Made by a program: the position numbers and the translations under genes. The notes beneath the pieces were generated by a model. That model saw only the letters and a list, made by a program, of their open reading frames with translations, was not told the DNA's origin and ran no database searches. A stretch of DNA of 14,587 nt, from assembly GCA_964415245.1 (NCBI GenBank), contig CAYQAJ010000119.1:1-14587 (forward strand), given 5' to 3'. Every line of letters starts with the position of its first letter. Within the stretch, counting starts at the first letter, position 1. Shown here piece by piece: positions 1-6,071 of the stretch. Origin of the DNA: CAYQAJ01 sp964415245 (GTDB taxonomy: Bacteria; Planctomycetota; Planctomycetia; Pirellulales; Pirellulaceae).

Positions 1-960
1 GCTGACCCCGCAGGCTTTTTGGGCTCGATGCAGCACCTGGGACGCCTTCTTTCGGGCGCGGCTGGCGCCGTCGGCGAGAATCTCCTCGACTCGTTTCGGA
101 TGGGCCGCCAGTTCGGCACGGCGGGCGATGGGTTCGGCGAAGAACTTTTCGGCCGCGTTGGCTAACGCCTTCTTCACGTCGCCGTAGCCGAACCCGCCAC
201 GGTGGTAAAGCGCGGCCATTTCCTCGCGCTCGTCGTCTCCCACGAACAGCGAGTAAAGCTGGTACAGGTGGTCCGACTCCGGTTCCTTCGGCTCCTCCAT
301 GGGTCGCGAGTCGGTCGTCATCCGCATCACCTGCTTGCGCATGACCCGGGGCTCCTCAAATATGTCGATCGTGTTGTGGTAACTCTTCGACATCTTCCCG
401 CCGTCCGTGCCAGGTACGCGGGCCGCTGTCTGGAGCACCTTGGCCTGTGGAATCACGAACACTTCGCCAAAGTGATGGTTAAAGCTGCGGGCCAAATCGC
501 GACATACCTCGATGTGCTGCACCTGATCTTCGCCCACAGGAACCACGTCGGCGTCGTATGCCAGGATGTCGGCCGACATCAGCACGGGATAGGTGAATAG
601 GCCGGCGTCAGCGGGCAATCCTCGGGCTTTCTTGTCCTTGTAGGCAACACAGCGCTCCAAGAGCCCCATCGGCGCGCCGGTCATCAACAGCCAGCACAGT
701 TCGGTCACCTCGGGCACGTCGGACTGCACAAAGAGCACGGCTCGCTCGGGATTCAGGCCGAGAGCCAGTAGATCGAGTGCCGCGTCGAGCGTGTTTTCGC
801 GGAGCCGCTTCGGTTCGCGGACAGTGGTGAGCGCGTGCAAGTTGGCGATGAAGTAGTAGGCTTCGTTGCCATGCTGGAGGTCGATGTACTGGCGGATGGC
901 GCCGAAGTAGTTGCCCCAGTGGAAGCGGCCCGTCGGCTGGATTCCGGATAGCACGCGCAT
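1..960 (-). CDS. trpS: Tryptophanyl-tRNA synthetase, C-terminus cut by window edge
   Basis: This class I aminoacyl-tRNA synthetase charges tRNA(Trp) with tryptophan in the cytoplasm. The protein opens with MRVLSGIQPTGRFHWGN, where TGRFHWGN is the family's version of the HIGH ATP-binding motif. GGKMSKS carries the KMSKS loop at residues 189-193. VGEDQVQHIEVCRDLARSFN is the usual tryptophan/tRNA-site region between them. 320 codons are visible and the frame is still open at base 1; bacterial TrpRS is about 330 residues, so only a short C-terminal piece is missing. The ATG at 958-960 is chosen because the conserved N-terminus starts exactly there; no Shine-Dalgarno sequence precedes it. pyrD lies 121 bases upstream on the same strand, separated by an inverted repeat. 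Identity is certain; only the end is unseen. Confidence 0.97.
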   Translation of the reverse strand, partial: MRVLSGIQPTGRFHWGNYFGAIRQYIDLQHGNEAYYFIANLHALTTVREPKRLRENTLDAALDLLALGLNPERAVLFVQSDVPEVTELCWLLMTGAPMGLLERCVAYKDKKARGLPADAGLFTYPVLMSADILAYDADVVPVGEDQVQHIEVCRDLARSFNHHFGEVFVIPQAKVLQTAARVPGTDGGKMSKSYHNTIDIFEEPRVMRKQVMRMTTDSRPMEEPKEPESDHLYQLYSLFVGDDEREEMAALYHRGGFGYGDVKKALANAAEKFFAEPIARRAELAAHPKRVEEILADGASRARKKASQVLHRAQKACGVS

Positions 961-1026
961 GGCAGGGTGGCGTCGTAAGACTAACGTGGGTTGTTGAATC
1001 TGGCGGGCAAATCGGCTCGCAAGAGC

Positions 1027-1086
1027 GGCAGGGTGGGCGGTGCACACCGCGTCTGGTTGTTCTCGATGGGCGGTGCCCACCCTACC
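1027..1086. repeat. Imperfect inverted-repeat element between pyrD and trpS
   Basis: Arms AGGGTGGGC (1030-1038) and GCCCACCCT (1075-1083) are perfect 9-bp inverted repeats. Similarity extends weakly outward and inward (GGCAGGGTGGGCGGTGC against GGTAGGGTGGGCACCGC). The loop is about 36 nt. The right arm contains the pyrD stop codon (1082-1084). From memory, this motif resembles a GTAGGGTGGGC-type repeat scattered through planctomycete genomes; I cannot count copies here. It could also fold in the pyrD 3' end as an RNA stem, but no T-run follows, so it is not a classical intrinsic terminator. Confidence 0.6.
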
Positions 1087-2113
1087 TTGCTTTTGGCACT
1101 TTTTCCGGCACCGATTCCGGGGTGGTTTGGCAGTCGCTTGTCGACGCGTTCTGTGTTTGCAGCGTACCCACCACGTCGGCGACGCGAACCACTCCCGCCT
1201 CGGACAAGGCGTCGGGCAACTCGTCGAGCACTCTCATCGACACGGTAGGATCGTAGTAGTTCGCGGTCCCGATCTGCACGGCCGATGCGCCGCTCACCAG
1301 AAACTCCATCACGTCGCCGATGTTCGCAATGCCCCCGACTCCCACGATCGGAACCTGCACGGCGCGGGCCACCTGATACACGCACCGTAGTGCCACCGGC
1401 TTGATGGCGGGCCCACTCAACCCTCCCATCACGTTGCCCAGCATCGGGCGGCGGCGGCGCCAATCGACCGCCATGCCCAGCACCGTGTTGATCAGGCATA
1501 CGGCGTCGGCACCGGCATCGGCCGCGGCGCGGGCGATCGACACGATGTCGGTCACGTTGGGCGTCAACTTAGCCAGGATCGGAAACTCGCACGACCGGCG
1601 GACGTCCTGCACCAGCTCGCCGCACATGCCGGCATCGGTGCCGAAATCGACCCCGCCGCTCACGTTCGGGCACGAGACGTTTAGCTCGAGCGCCGCGATG
1701 CCCTCGTGCTCGCCGAGTCGGGCGGCCATCTGTACGAACTCGTCATGGGTCCGACCGGCGATGCTGACCACGAGCGGACTTCCGATACCGCACAAGTACG
1801 GCAGGTGATGGGCGATAAAGGCGTCGAGGCCGTCGTTGTCCAGGCCGATGGAGTTGAGCAGGCCGGCCGCCGTTTCCACCGTGCGCCACGGTCGATTTCC
1901 CTTGCGCGGTTCCCAAGTGATGGTCTTGGGCACGACGGCTCCCAGCCGCGACAGATCGACCAGGTGTTCCATCTCGCGGGCGTAGCCGAAGGTGCCCGAC
2001 GCCACCATAACCGGGTTGGCAAGGCGGAGCCGGCCAAGCTCCACGCTGAGGTCGATGCGGGAAGGTTGATTCGTCACGAGTGCGGAGTGCCCAGTGTCTC
2101 TGTGGTCTGCCAT
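1082..2113 (-). CDS. pyrD: Dihydroorotate dehydrogenase, class 1B-type catalytic subunit
   Basis: The enzyme oxidises dihydroorotate to orotate, the fourth step of pyrimidine synthesis, using FMN. Class 1B enzymes normally pair with PyrK, which is not in this window. Conserved blocks in order are LANPVMVASGTFGYA at the N-terminus, VPKTITWEPRKGN, GLLNSIGLDNDG, NVSCPN with the catalytic-base Cys at about residue 148, LAKLTPNVTD, GLSGPAIKPVAL, and the FMN-phosphate region VGVGGIANIGDVMEFLVSGA followed by VQIGTANY. The ATG at 2111-2113 gives 343 residues. The frame opens at a TTG at 2152, inside a hairpin, and a GTG at 2074 (MTNQPSRIDLSVELG) would fit the family N-terminus even better. No candidate has a clear ribosome site. 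The last residues after VVGTLQTQ are low-complexity and end in an intergenic repeat that supplies the TAG. Confidence 0.93.
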   Translation of the reverse strand: MADHRDTGHSALVTNQPSRIDLSVELGRLRLANPVMVASGTFGYAREMEHLVDLSRLGAVVPKTITWEPRKGNRPWRTVETAAGLLNSIGLDNDGLDAFIAHHLPYLCGIGSPLVVSIAGRTHDEFVQMAARLGEHEGIAALELNVSCPNVSGGVDFGTDAGMCGELVQDVRRSCEFPILAKLTPNVTDIVSIARAAADAGADAVCLINTVLGMAVDWRRRRPMLGNVMGGLSGPAIKPVALRCVYQVARAVQVPIVGVGGIANIGDVMEFLVSGASAVQIGTANYYDPTVSMRVLDELPDALSEAGVVRVADVVGTLQTQNASTSDCQTTPESVPEKVPKAR

Positions 2114-2147
2114 TGCGCGTCGATGGACGGACTCGGGATACCGTTCG

Positions 2148-2170
2148 CGCAAAGCGAGGCGCGCTTTGCG
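2148..2170. promoter_or_regulatory. Hairpin just upstream of pyrD
   Basis: CGCAAAGCG (2148-2156) and CGCTTTGCG (2162-2170) form a perfect 9-bp inverted repeat around a 5-nt loop (2157-2161). It lies 35-57 bases upstream of the chosen pyrD ATG and covers the alternative TTG start at 2152. No T-run follows on either strand, so it is not a standard terminator. It may be a leader hairpin, an operator or a small repeat palindrome; function is not shown. Confidence 0.5.
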
Positions 2171-2416
2171 TCGACGACAAGGCCTTAATCGCCAATGTAG
2201 CTATCGTGGCGAAGCACGACAATCGGCGATGGAAATCGCTGCTGCACTCGGTTCGCAGCTTGCCGGAGATTGTCGGGCGATAAGGTTCAGCGATTTGGCC
2301 GTGCGCGGTCCCTTGCGACTGCGCGTCGTCGCGCGCGCTCCCACTACCCCACTACGCGCGCAGCGCGGCCCCTTGCCCAGCCGACAGCATCCATGCCGTC
2401 ATGCGGAGCGAACCGG
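2153..2416. other. Non-coding gap between lipoprotein gene and pyrD
   Basis: No convincing gene is seen on either strand. The stretch holds the pyrD leader hairpin at its left end and a 7-bp inverted repeat, GCGCGCG (2331-2337) with CGCGCGC (2355-2361), with a 17-nt loop in a very GC-rich part. The pyrD promoter should lie here, but no convincing -35/-10 pair is visible. Confidence 0.5.
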
Positions 2417-2635
2417 CTAAATGACGCCGCCGTGCGTACGGAACGGAGTCATGTGGTCCGGCATATCCAAGAACCAAATGCGCTCCCACGTGTCGAGAAG
2501 GTTGCGCATGTCCTCGGAAGTAAAAATTAGCTCCCGCGTGCGGCGCTGCGGGTCGCCCGAGTACGCGGGCAGAAAACACCCTGCGTTCGTGCTTAGCACT
2601 ACACCAAGCAGCGCCGCGAAGAGTAGCCGACGCAT
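2417..2635 (-). CDS. Small conserved planctomycete lipoprotein, function unknown
   Basis: This 72-residue protein begins MRRLLFAALLGVVL. It has two Arg, a hydrophobic stretch and then STNAGC with a Cys at about residue 20, as in a signal peptidase II lipobox (Asn at -3 is not ideal). The mature part is mostly hydrophilic, with DPQRRTRELIFTSEDMR, then DTWERIWFLDMPDHMTP and RTHGGVI at the end. I recognise this pattern (SDP.RR..ELI.TSED ... WERIWFLD.P.H.TP.RTHGGI) from Pirellulales genomes, where it is called hypothetical. The ATG at 2633-2635 is chosen because AGGAGG lies 9 nt upstream; two in-frame ATGs closer to that site (2641, 2644) are too near it. The frame stays open upstream to 2983, but that part looks non-coding. 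Likely attached to a membrane; its role is unknown. Confidence 0.78.
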   Translation of the reverse strand: MRRLLFAALLGVVLSTNAGCFLPAYSGDPQRRTRELIFTSEDMRNLLDTWERIWFLDMPDHMTPFRTHGGVI

Positions 2636-2644
2636 CGCCATCAT

Positions 2645-2650
2645 CCTCCT
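2645..2650 (-). promoter_or_regulatory. Strong Shine-Dalgarno site of the lipoprotein gene
   Basis: AGGAGG on the minus strand, 9 nt before the ATG at 2635. It is the clearest ribosome binding site in the window, where most genes have none. It decides the start among three nearby in-frame ATG codons. A 10-bp palindrome, CCTTGCAAGG (2648-2657), overlaps it and could partly hide it in RNA. Confidence 0.75.
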
Positions 2651-2657
2651 TGCAAGG

Positions 2658-3111
2658 CACGTCGCACTGCGAGCAAGCGAAATGCTCGGCGTGAGACGGA
2701 CTCGGTAGCGTTCCATCGCGACCTGTGCGCCGGGGCGCATCGGTCTATCCGCAAACGCCCAACCGAAGCCGGCGGGCGCTGCCATCGTTCCACGAACAGG
2801 ATTTGTACGAACCGACGAGTTGCTTCGATCCTGCGACGCATCGTGCCGAAGCGCGTCCCGCTCGCGGGGCGACATTCGCCCAATCGGGGCGATCGCGCTT
2901 TCGGATTCCCTCACTTGCCGCGTCGCGGCACCGGCGTAGGACGAGAAAAGCTGTGAGTCCGCCGGGGACTCATTCCGACTCATTCAGGATAAGACTGCTG
3001 GGGACGTGGCAGGCCGCGCCGCGGTTCGACTCGACCTGGGAAACTCGATCCATGCATGGGCGGGAAGGTCGCCGGCTTCGCGTCAGCATGGGCTCAAGCT
3101 CGTGCCTCGTG
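2658..3111. other. Gap between HU gene and lipoprotein gene
   Basis: About 450 bases without a supported gene. An open frame on the minus strand covers part of it because the DNA is GC-rich, but its residues show no domain and the strong ribosome site lies downstream. The notable content is the palindrome plus tandem repeat at 2954-2985, described separately. No clear promoter or T-rich terminator was found. Confidence 0.5.
2954..2985. repeat. Palindrome followed by tandem 9-bp direct repeat
   Basis: TGAGTCC (2954-2960) and GGACTCA (2966-2972) form a perfect 7-bp inverted repeat with a 5-nt loop. The right arm runs into two copies of GACTCATTC (2967-2975 and 2977-2985), spaced one helical turn (10 bp) apart. 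This could be a protein-binding site or the HU transcript end. It lies 319 bases upstream of the lipoprotein start and 127 bases beyond the HU stop. No T-run is present. Confidence 0.45.
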
Positions 3112-3558
3112 TCACTCCGTTCGGCTGGGACTTGTTCCGTAACCCTGGGAAGGGCTGTAACTTCCGGCGGCGGGCGAGGTCGACGGAGCCTTGCCCACCT
3201 CCGACCCTGGGCGTCCTTCGCCGCTCGGTCCGCCCGCCTGGGCCTGCATGGCCGCCTTCGCTTTGGCCGCTTCGCGCTCTTCAAGCTGCCGTACTTTTTC
3301 CTCCATCTCCTTGCCAGGCTTGAAGGTTACAACGAATTTCTCCGGCACGTCGACCCGATCGCCGGTGCGAGGATTGCGTGCCTTGCGGGCAGCCCTCTTC
3401 TTTACCTCAAACACGCCAAAGTTGCGAAGCTCAATTCGGCGGTCCTCGACGAGCGTTTCGACAATGGCGTCAAAGGTCTTTTGAACGATTTCCTTCGTCT
3501 TGAGCTGGGTCAGCCCGATTTCCTCGGAAATCGTCTTGACGATCTCTTTCTTAGTCAC
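3112..3558 (-). CDS. HU/IHF-family DNA-binding protein with long disordered C-terminal tail
   Basis: Nucleoid protein that binds and bends DNA as a dimer. The first 90 or so residues are a full HU fold: MTKKEIVKTISEEIGL helix, LVEDRRIELRNFGVFEV dimer/strand region, and the DNA-binding arm signature RAARKARNPRTGDRVDVPEK with the Pro that intercalates at a DNA kink in this family, then VVTFKPGKEMEEKV. Ordinary HU is about 90-95 residues; this one has 148. The extra part is a charged helix (LEEREAAKAKAAMQAQ) and then a Gly/Ser/Pro-rich tail. The start is GTG (3556-3558), with GGGGAG 8 nt before it and an in-frame stop just upstream, so a longer N-terminus is unlikely. A good promoter lies at 3632-3660. 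Family assignment is very safe; HU versus IHF subtype is not decidable by eye. Confidence 0.95.
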   Translation of the reverse strand: MTKKEIVKTISEEIGLTQLKTKEIVQKTFDAIVETLVEDRRIELRNFGVFEVKKRAARKARNPRTGDRVDVPEKFVVTFKPGKEMEEKVRQLEEREAAKAKAAMQAQAGGPSGEGRPGSEVGKAPSTSPAAGSYSPSQGYGTSPSRTE

Positions 3559-3631
3559 GGCACCGCTCCCCTGGGGCAGTGGGGTTTATTGGCTGCGCTT
3601 CGATCTATACAGCCGGCGAAATGATGCCCCA

Positions 3632-3660
3632 AGTGTAGATGCCGTAAGAAGTAGAGTCAA
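3632..3660 (-). promoter_or_regulatory. Sigma-70-like promoter of the HU gene
   Basis: Read on the minus strand, TTGACT (3660-3655) is followed by exactly 17 nt and TACACT (3637-3632). They match TTGACA and TATAAT at 5/6 and 4/6 positions with ideal spacing. Transcription would start near 3625, giving a leader of about 67 nt before the GTG at 3558. It is the best promoter-like sequence I found in the window. Confidence 0.65.
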
Positions 3661-4034
3661 GATCAAACGATTCTGGGCAGCCCAGTTCCACTATCCTGCG
3701 GAAGCTCCCGCGACCACTGCCGGCCCGCCCGTGGCGGTTGGGCGTTTTTGCGCAAACGACCGATACCAAACCGTTTGCGTCTCCGAAGTCGTTGCTTGCC
3801 GGAGCCGCGTGTGACGTAAGTAATTGGTGCTGAATGACTAAAGCGAATACCGTCGGGATTGCTGGCTGACGATGACGACACGCACCTGGTGAGTGCGCGC
3901 GGGTCAATCGTTATGACCGTCGCATCGAGTATCGGTTGCCCAGCCGGCAAACTTCAGCCTCTTTGACAAGTCGCCTCTGCGCAGCCGCGCCGTCCCCGCT
4001 CGCTAGCCGCGTACTGTCGCGCGTTGCTCGGGCC
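3661..4034. other. Gap between YkgJ-type gene and HU promoter
   Basis: About 370 bases with no supported gene or RNA. The only structure that stands out is an 8-bp perfect inverted repeat, CGCAAACG (3751-3758) with CGTTTGCG (3772-3779), spaced 13 nt apart, about 90 bases upstream of the HU promoter's -35 box. It could be an operator or a hairpin without a T-run. Confidence 0.5.
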
Positions 4035-4451
4035 TCAGACGCGAATCTGCGAGCGTTGGGATTCGATGTCCTCAAGCTGGTAGAGCTTTCCCTTGCCGCT
4101 GCCCGGACACACCTCGCACGTTTGCTGCCAGGCCTCCGGCGTGCGCACGTTGGAGTCCCAGAACGGCCAGGTACGGCACTGGCGCGGCCGATGAGGATAG
4201 ACCGTGCACTTGCGAGTCTCACCATCGAAGAACACGCAGTCGCCGTTGGAATACTCGACTAAGCTCTTACGCACGCCAACCTTACGGACGTACTTTCGCT
4301 CGAACTGGCCAACCTTCATGCCCAGGTAAGCTGCAAGTTTTTCGACCTCCTCCTTGTTGACCCAAACGTAACCGGGCGCGCCCGTGCAGCAATTTCCGCA
4401 CTGGGTGCATTGGAATTGCAAGCCTTTGTGATACCACGGCTTGTCGGTCAC
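4035..4451 (-). CDS. YkgJ-family cysteine-cluster protein (putative Fe-S/zinc binding)
   Basis: Cytoplasmic protein of the YkgJ/CxxCxxCC family (UPF0153-like), thought to bind a metal or Fe-S cluster; biochemical function is unsettled. Visible Cys are the CTQCGNCC group (residues 15, 18, 21, 22), then C72 and C82 in DCVFFDGETRKC, C92 in YPHRPRQCRTWPFW, and C112/C115 in TCEVCPG. The order CxxCxxCC ... C ... C ... YP.RP..CR.WPFW is characteristic. The GTG at 4449-4451 is chosen because AAGGA lies 8 nt upstream and MTDKPWYHKGLQFQC matches the usual N-terminus. The frame is open 30 codons further, to a TTG overlapping the stop of the upstream gene, but that stretch looks unrelated. It follows the cysteine desulfurase gene by 86 nt on the same strand, so co-transcription is likely. 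Confidence 0.88.
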   Translation of the reverse strand: MTDKPWYHKGLQFQCTQCGNCCTGAPGYVWVNKEEVEKLAAYLGMKVGQFERKYVRKVGVRKSLVEYSNGDCVFFDGETRKCTVYPHRPRQCRTWPFWDSNVRTPEAWQQTCEVCPGSGKGKLYQLEDIESQRSQIRV

Positions 4452-4537
4452 GAGGCGATTCCTTGCACGAATACCATCCGGGTTGCCGCCAAGTTTCCGC
4501 GGCGTGGCAAGATTCACCATCCCACGATAGGCGATTC

Positions 4538-5731
4538 TCAAGCTCCCACTGCTGCCGAGGCGATATCCCCCACAGCCCGAATCGCCTCATCAATGTCCTG
4601 CTCGGTGTTGAACGGCCCCACGCTGAACCGCACCGTGCCGCCCCGCTCGTTCGTTCCCAACGCATGTTGCATGAGCGGCGCGCAGTGGAACCCGGCCCGA
4701 GCCTCAATTCCGCAGGCGGCGTCGAGCGTTCCTGCGACTTCCTGGGGATCATACCCCTCGACGTTGAAGCTGACTACGCTCCCTTGCCGCGTCGCATCAG
4801 CCGGGCCGTACACGGTAATGCCTCGTTGGCCCAGAAGTCCGTTGAGAAGACGTGCCGTAAGCTGCTGCTCGTGACGGCGCACGGCATCGATTCCGCGCTC
4901 ATGCAGGTACGAGAGTGCCGCCCCGAGGCCCGCCAATGCCGGCACGTTGTGGTTGCCCGCCTCAAATCTGTCGGGCATCGATTCAGGTTGCCGGTCCTGT
5001 TCGCTCTGCGTGCCGGTTCCGCCCTGCCGCCACGGCGTAAGCCGCTGCTCGATACCCGGCGCCACGTACAAGATGCCGAGCCCCAGGGGCGCAAGCAGCC
5101 CTTTATGAGCCGGTGCGGCGACGAGATCGGCCTGCCAGTCGGCGACGTTGACCGGCATGTGTCCCACGGACTGCGCCGCATCGACGAGGAAGAGCGCCCC
5201 CGCCTCACGCGCGATGCGCCCGACTTCGTCAACCGGTTGCACGGCGCCGGTGACGTTGGAAACGTGGATCAGCGCCACCAGCCGCGTCCGCGGCGTCACG
5301 GCGCGGCGCAATTCGTCGGGATCGACAATACCCGCAGCGCCGCACCCGACCCGCGTTACCCGCACGTCCGCGGCCAGTTCGAGATACCTGAGCGGCCGCA
5401 GCACCGAGTTATGCTCGACGACGCTGGTGATTACGTGGTCGCCCGGTCGCAACGCGCCATGCAAGGCCAGATTAAGCGAATCGGTGCCCGAGCATGTGAA
5501 CACAATCTGCAGGGGATCGCCCGCACCGAGCAAGTCGGCGACCTGCTTGCGAGCATCGGCTACCAGGCGATCGGCCTCGATGCCATGGCGATACCCGCCG
5601 CGTCCGGCCGCAGCGCCGCCGTGCCGCAGGTAACGGTCGACCGCTTCGTAGACGCTGTCGGGCTTGGGCCACGAGGTGGCCGCGTTGTCTAAGTAAATGC
5701 GTCGCAATGGAGGGCACGGGCTGGATTCCAT
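4538..5731 (-). CDS. Cysteine desulfurase family protein (class V aminotransferase)
   Basis: A PLP enzyme expected to remove sulfur from cysteine as a protein-bound persulfide for Fe-S or other sulfur transfer. The 397 residues begin near RRIYLDNAATSWPKPDSVYE, the standard NifS/SufS opening. Also visible are FTCSGTDSLNLALHG, VVEHNSVLRPL (His over the PLP ring), FLVDAAQSVGH (Asp to the pyridine N), PAHKGLLAPLG (Schiff-base Lys, about residue 210) and AGFHCAPLMQHALG, with Cys at about residue 350 in the active-site loop. GTVRFSVGPFNTEQDID is near the end. The pattern resembles the 'cysteine desulfurase family protein' group (TIGR01977-like) more than IscS, so the real acceptor is open. The ATG at 5731 is chosen from the family N-terminus; the frame continues 36 codons upstream without similarity. 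A YkgJ-type gene follows. Confidence 0.92.
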   Translation of the reverse strand: MESSPCPPLRRIYLDNAATSWPKPDSVYEAVDRYLRHGGAAAGRGGYRHGIEADRLVADARKQVADLLGAGDPLQIVFTCSGTDSLNLALHGALRPGDHVITSVVEHNSVLRPLRYLELAADVRVTRVGCGAAGIVDPDELRRAVTPRTRLVALIHVSNVTGAVQPVDEVGRIAREAGALFLVDAAQSVGHMPVNVADWQADLVAAPAHKGLLAPLGLGILYVAPGIEQRLTPWRQGGTGTQSEQDRQPESMPDRFEAGNHNVPALAGLGAALSYLHERGIDAVRRHEQQLTARLLNGLLGQRGITVYGPADATRQGSVVSFNVEGYDPQEVAGTLDAACGIEARAGFHCAPLMQHALGTNERGGTVRFSVGPFNTEQDIDEAIRAVGDIASAAVGA

Positions 5732-5737
5732 GCCGGT

Positions 5738-5765
5738 ATTGTATGTGGCATCGCGGCGAGGGTAA
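5738..5765 (-). promoter_or_regulatory. Possible promoter giving a leaderless cysteine desulfurase mRNA
   Basis: On the minus strand TACAAT (5743-5738) is a good -10 box, with a weak -35 candidate TTACCC (5765-5760) 16 nt upstream. Only 6 nt separate the -10 box from the ATG at 5731, so transcription would begin at or next to the A of the start codon. No Shine-Dalgarno site exists there, which agrees with a leaderless message, but one good hexamer can occur by chance. Confidence 0.35.
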
Positions 5766-5921
5766 GTGCGGGCGCGGCGGGATGGCCCCGGGTCGCTGCC
5801 TCTGCCATTCGTGAGCCCGGCGTGCCGCACGTGCGCCACGGACTGCCAGGATGGCCGGCTATGCGCACGGGCCTGTATACCCCGTCGCCATGCGGCGTCA
5901 TTCCATTGGCAATCGACACCC

Positions 5922-5930
5922 TGGTATAAG
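5922..5930 (+). promoter_or_regulatory. Possible extended -10 promoter for the acyl-CoA synthetase gene
   Basis: TGGTATAAG matches the extended -10 form (TGnTATAAT with one mismatch). No good -35 box is seen 16-18 nt upstream, as is usual for extended -10 promoters. Transcription would start near 5937 and leave a leader of about 135 nt before the ATG at 6072. It is the only plausible plus-strand promoter I see in the 340-base region between the two divergent genes. Confidence 0.3.
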
Positions 5931-6071
5931 GAACGGCCGGCGCGTTACCATGACGCGCTTACGCTTGGAGGCTTACTCCTGCGGCACATGTCCTGCCCGG
6001 GCCGGCGCGTAGTAGCTCACGCGGCCGGCGCCCGCCGCAACTGCTCACCGTTCATGGGGCGCGAAGGCACG

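Noticed and set aside
2636..2983. Upstream extension of the lipoprotein frame to 188 residues
   Set aside because: The signal peptide and strong ribosome site fix the start at 2635; the extra part has no domain and would bury the signal peptide.
2967..2985. Start of a CRISPR array or tandem repeat tract
   Set aside because: Only two 9-bp copies with a 1-nt spacer and no further repeats.
3605..3950. Minus-strand open frames of 95-100 codons between the YkgJ and HU genes
   Set aside because: No recognisable motif, overlapping frames and the HU promoter lies inside them.
4463..5692. Long plus-strand open frame (409 codons) opposite the cysteine desulfurase gene
   Set aside because: The minus strand encodes a clear PLP enzyme with all motifs; the plus-strand product is Arg/His-rich without a recognisable fold.
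5766..6071. 102-codon upstream extension of the acyl-CoA synthetase
   Set aside because: Composition is unlike the rest and overlaps the promoter region of the divergent gene; family members start close to the 6072 ATG.
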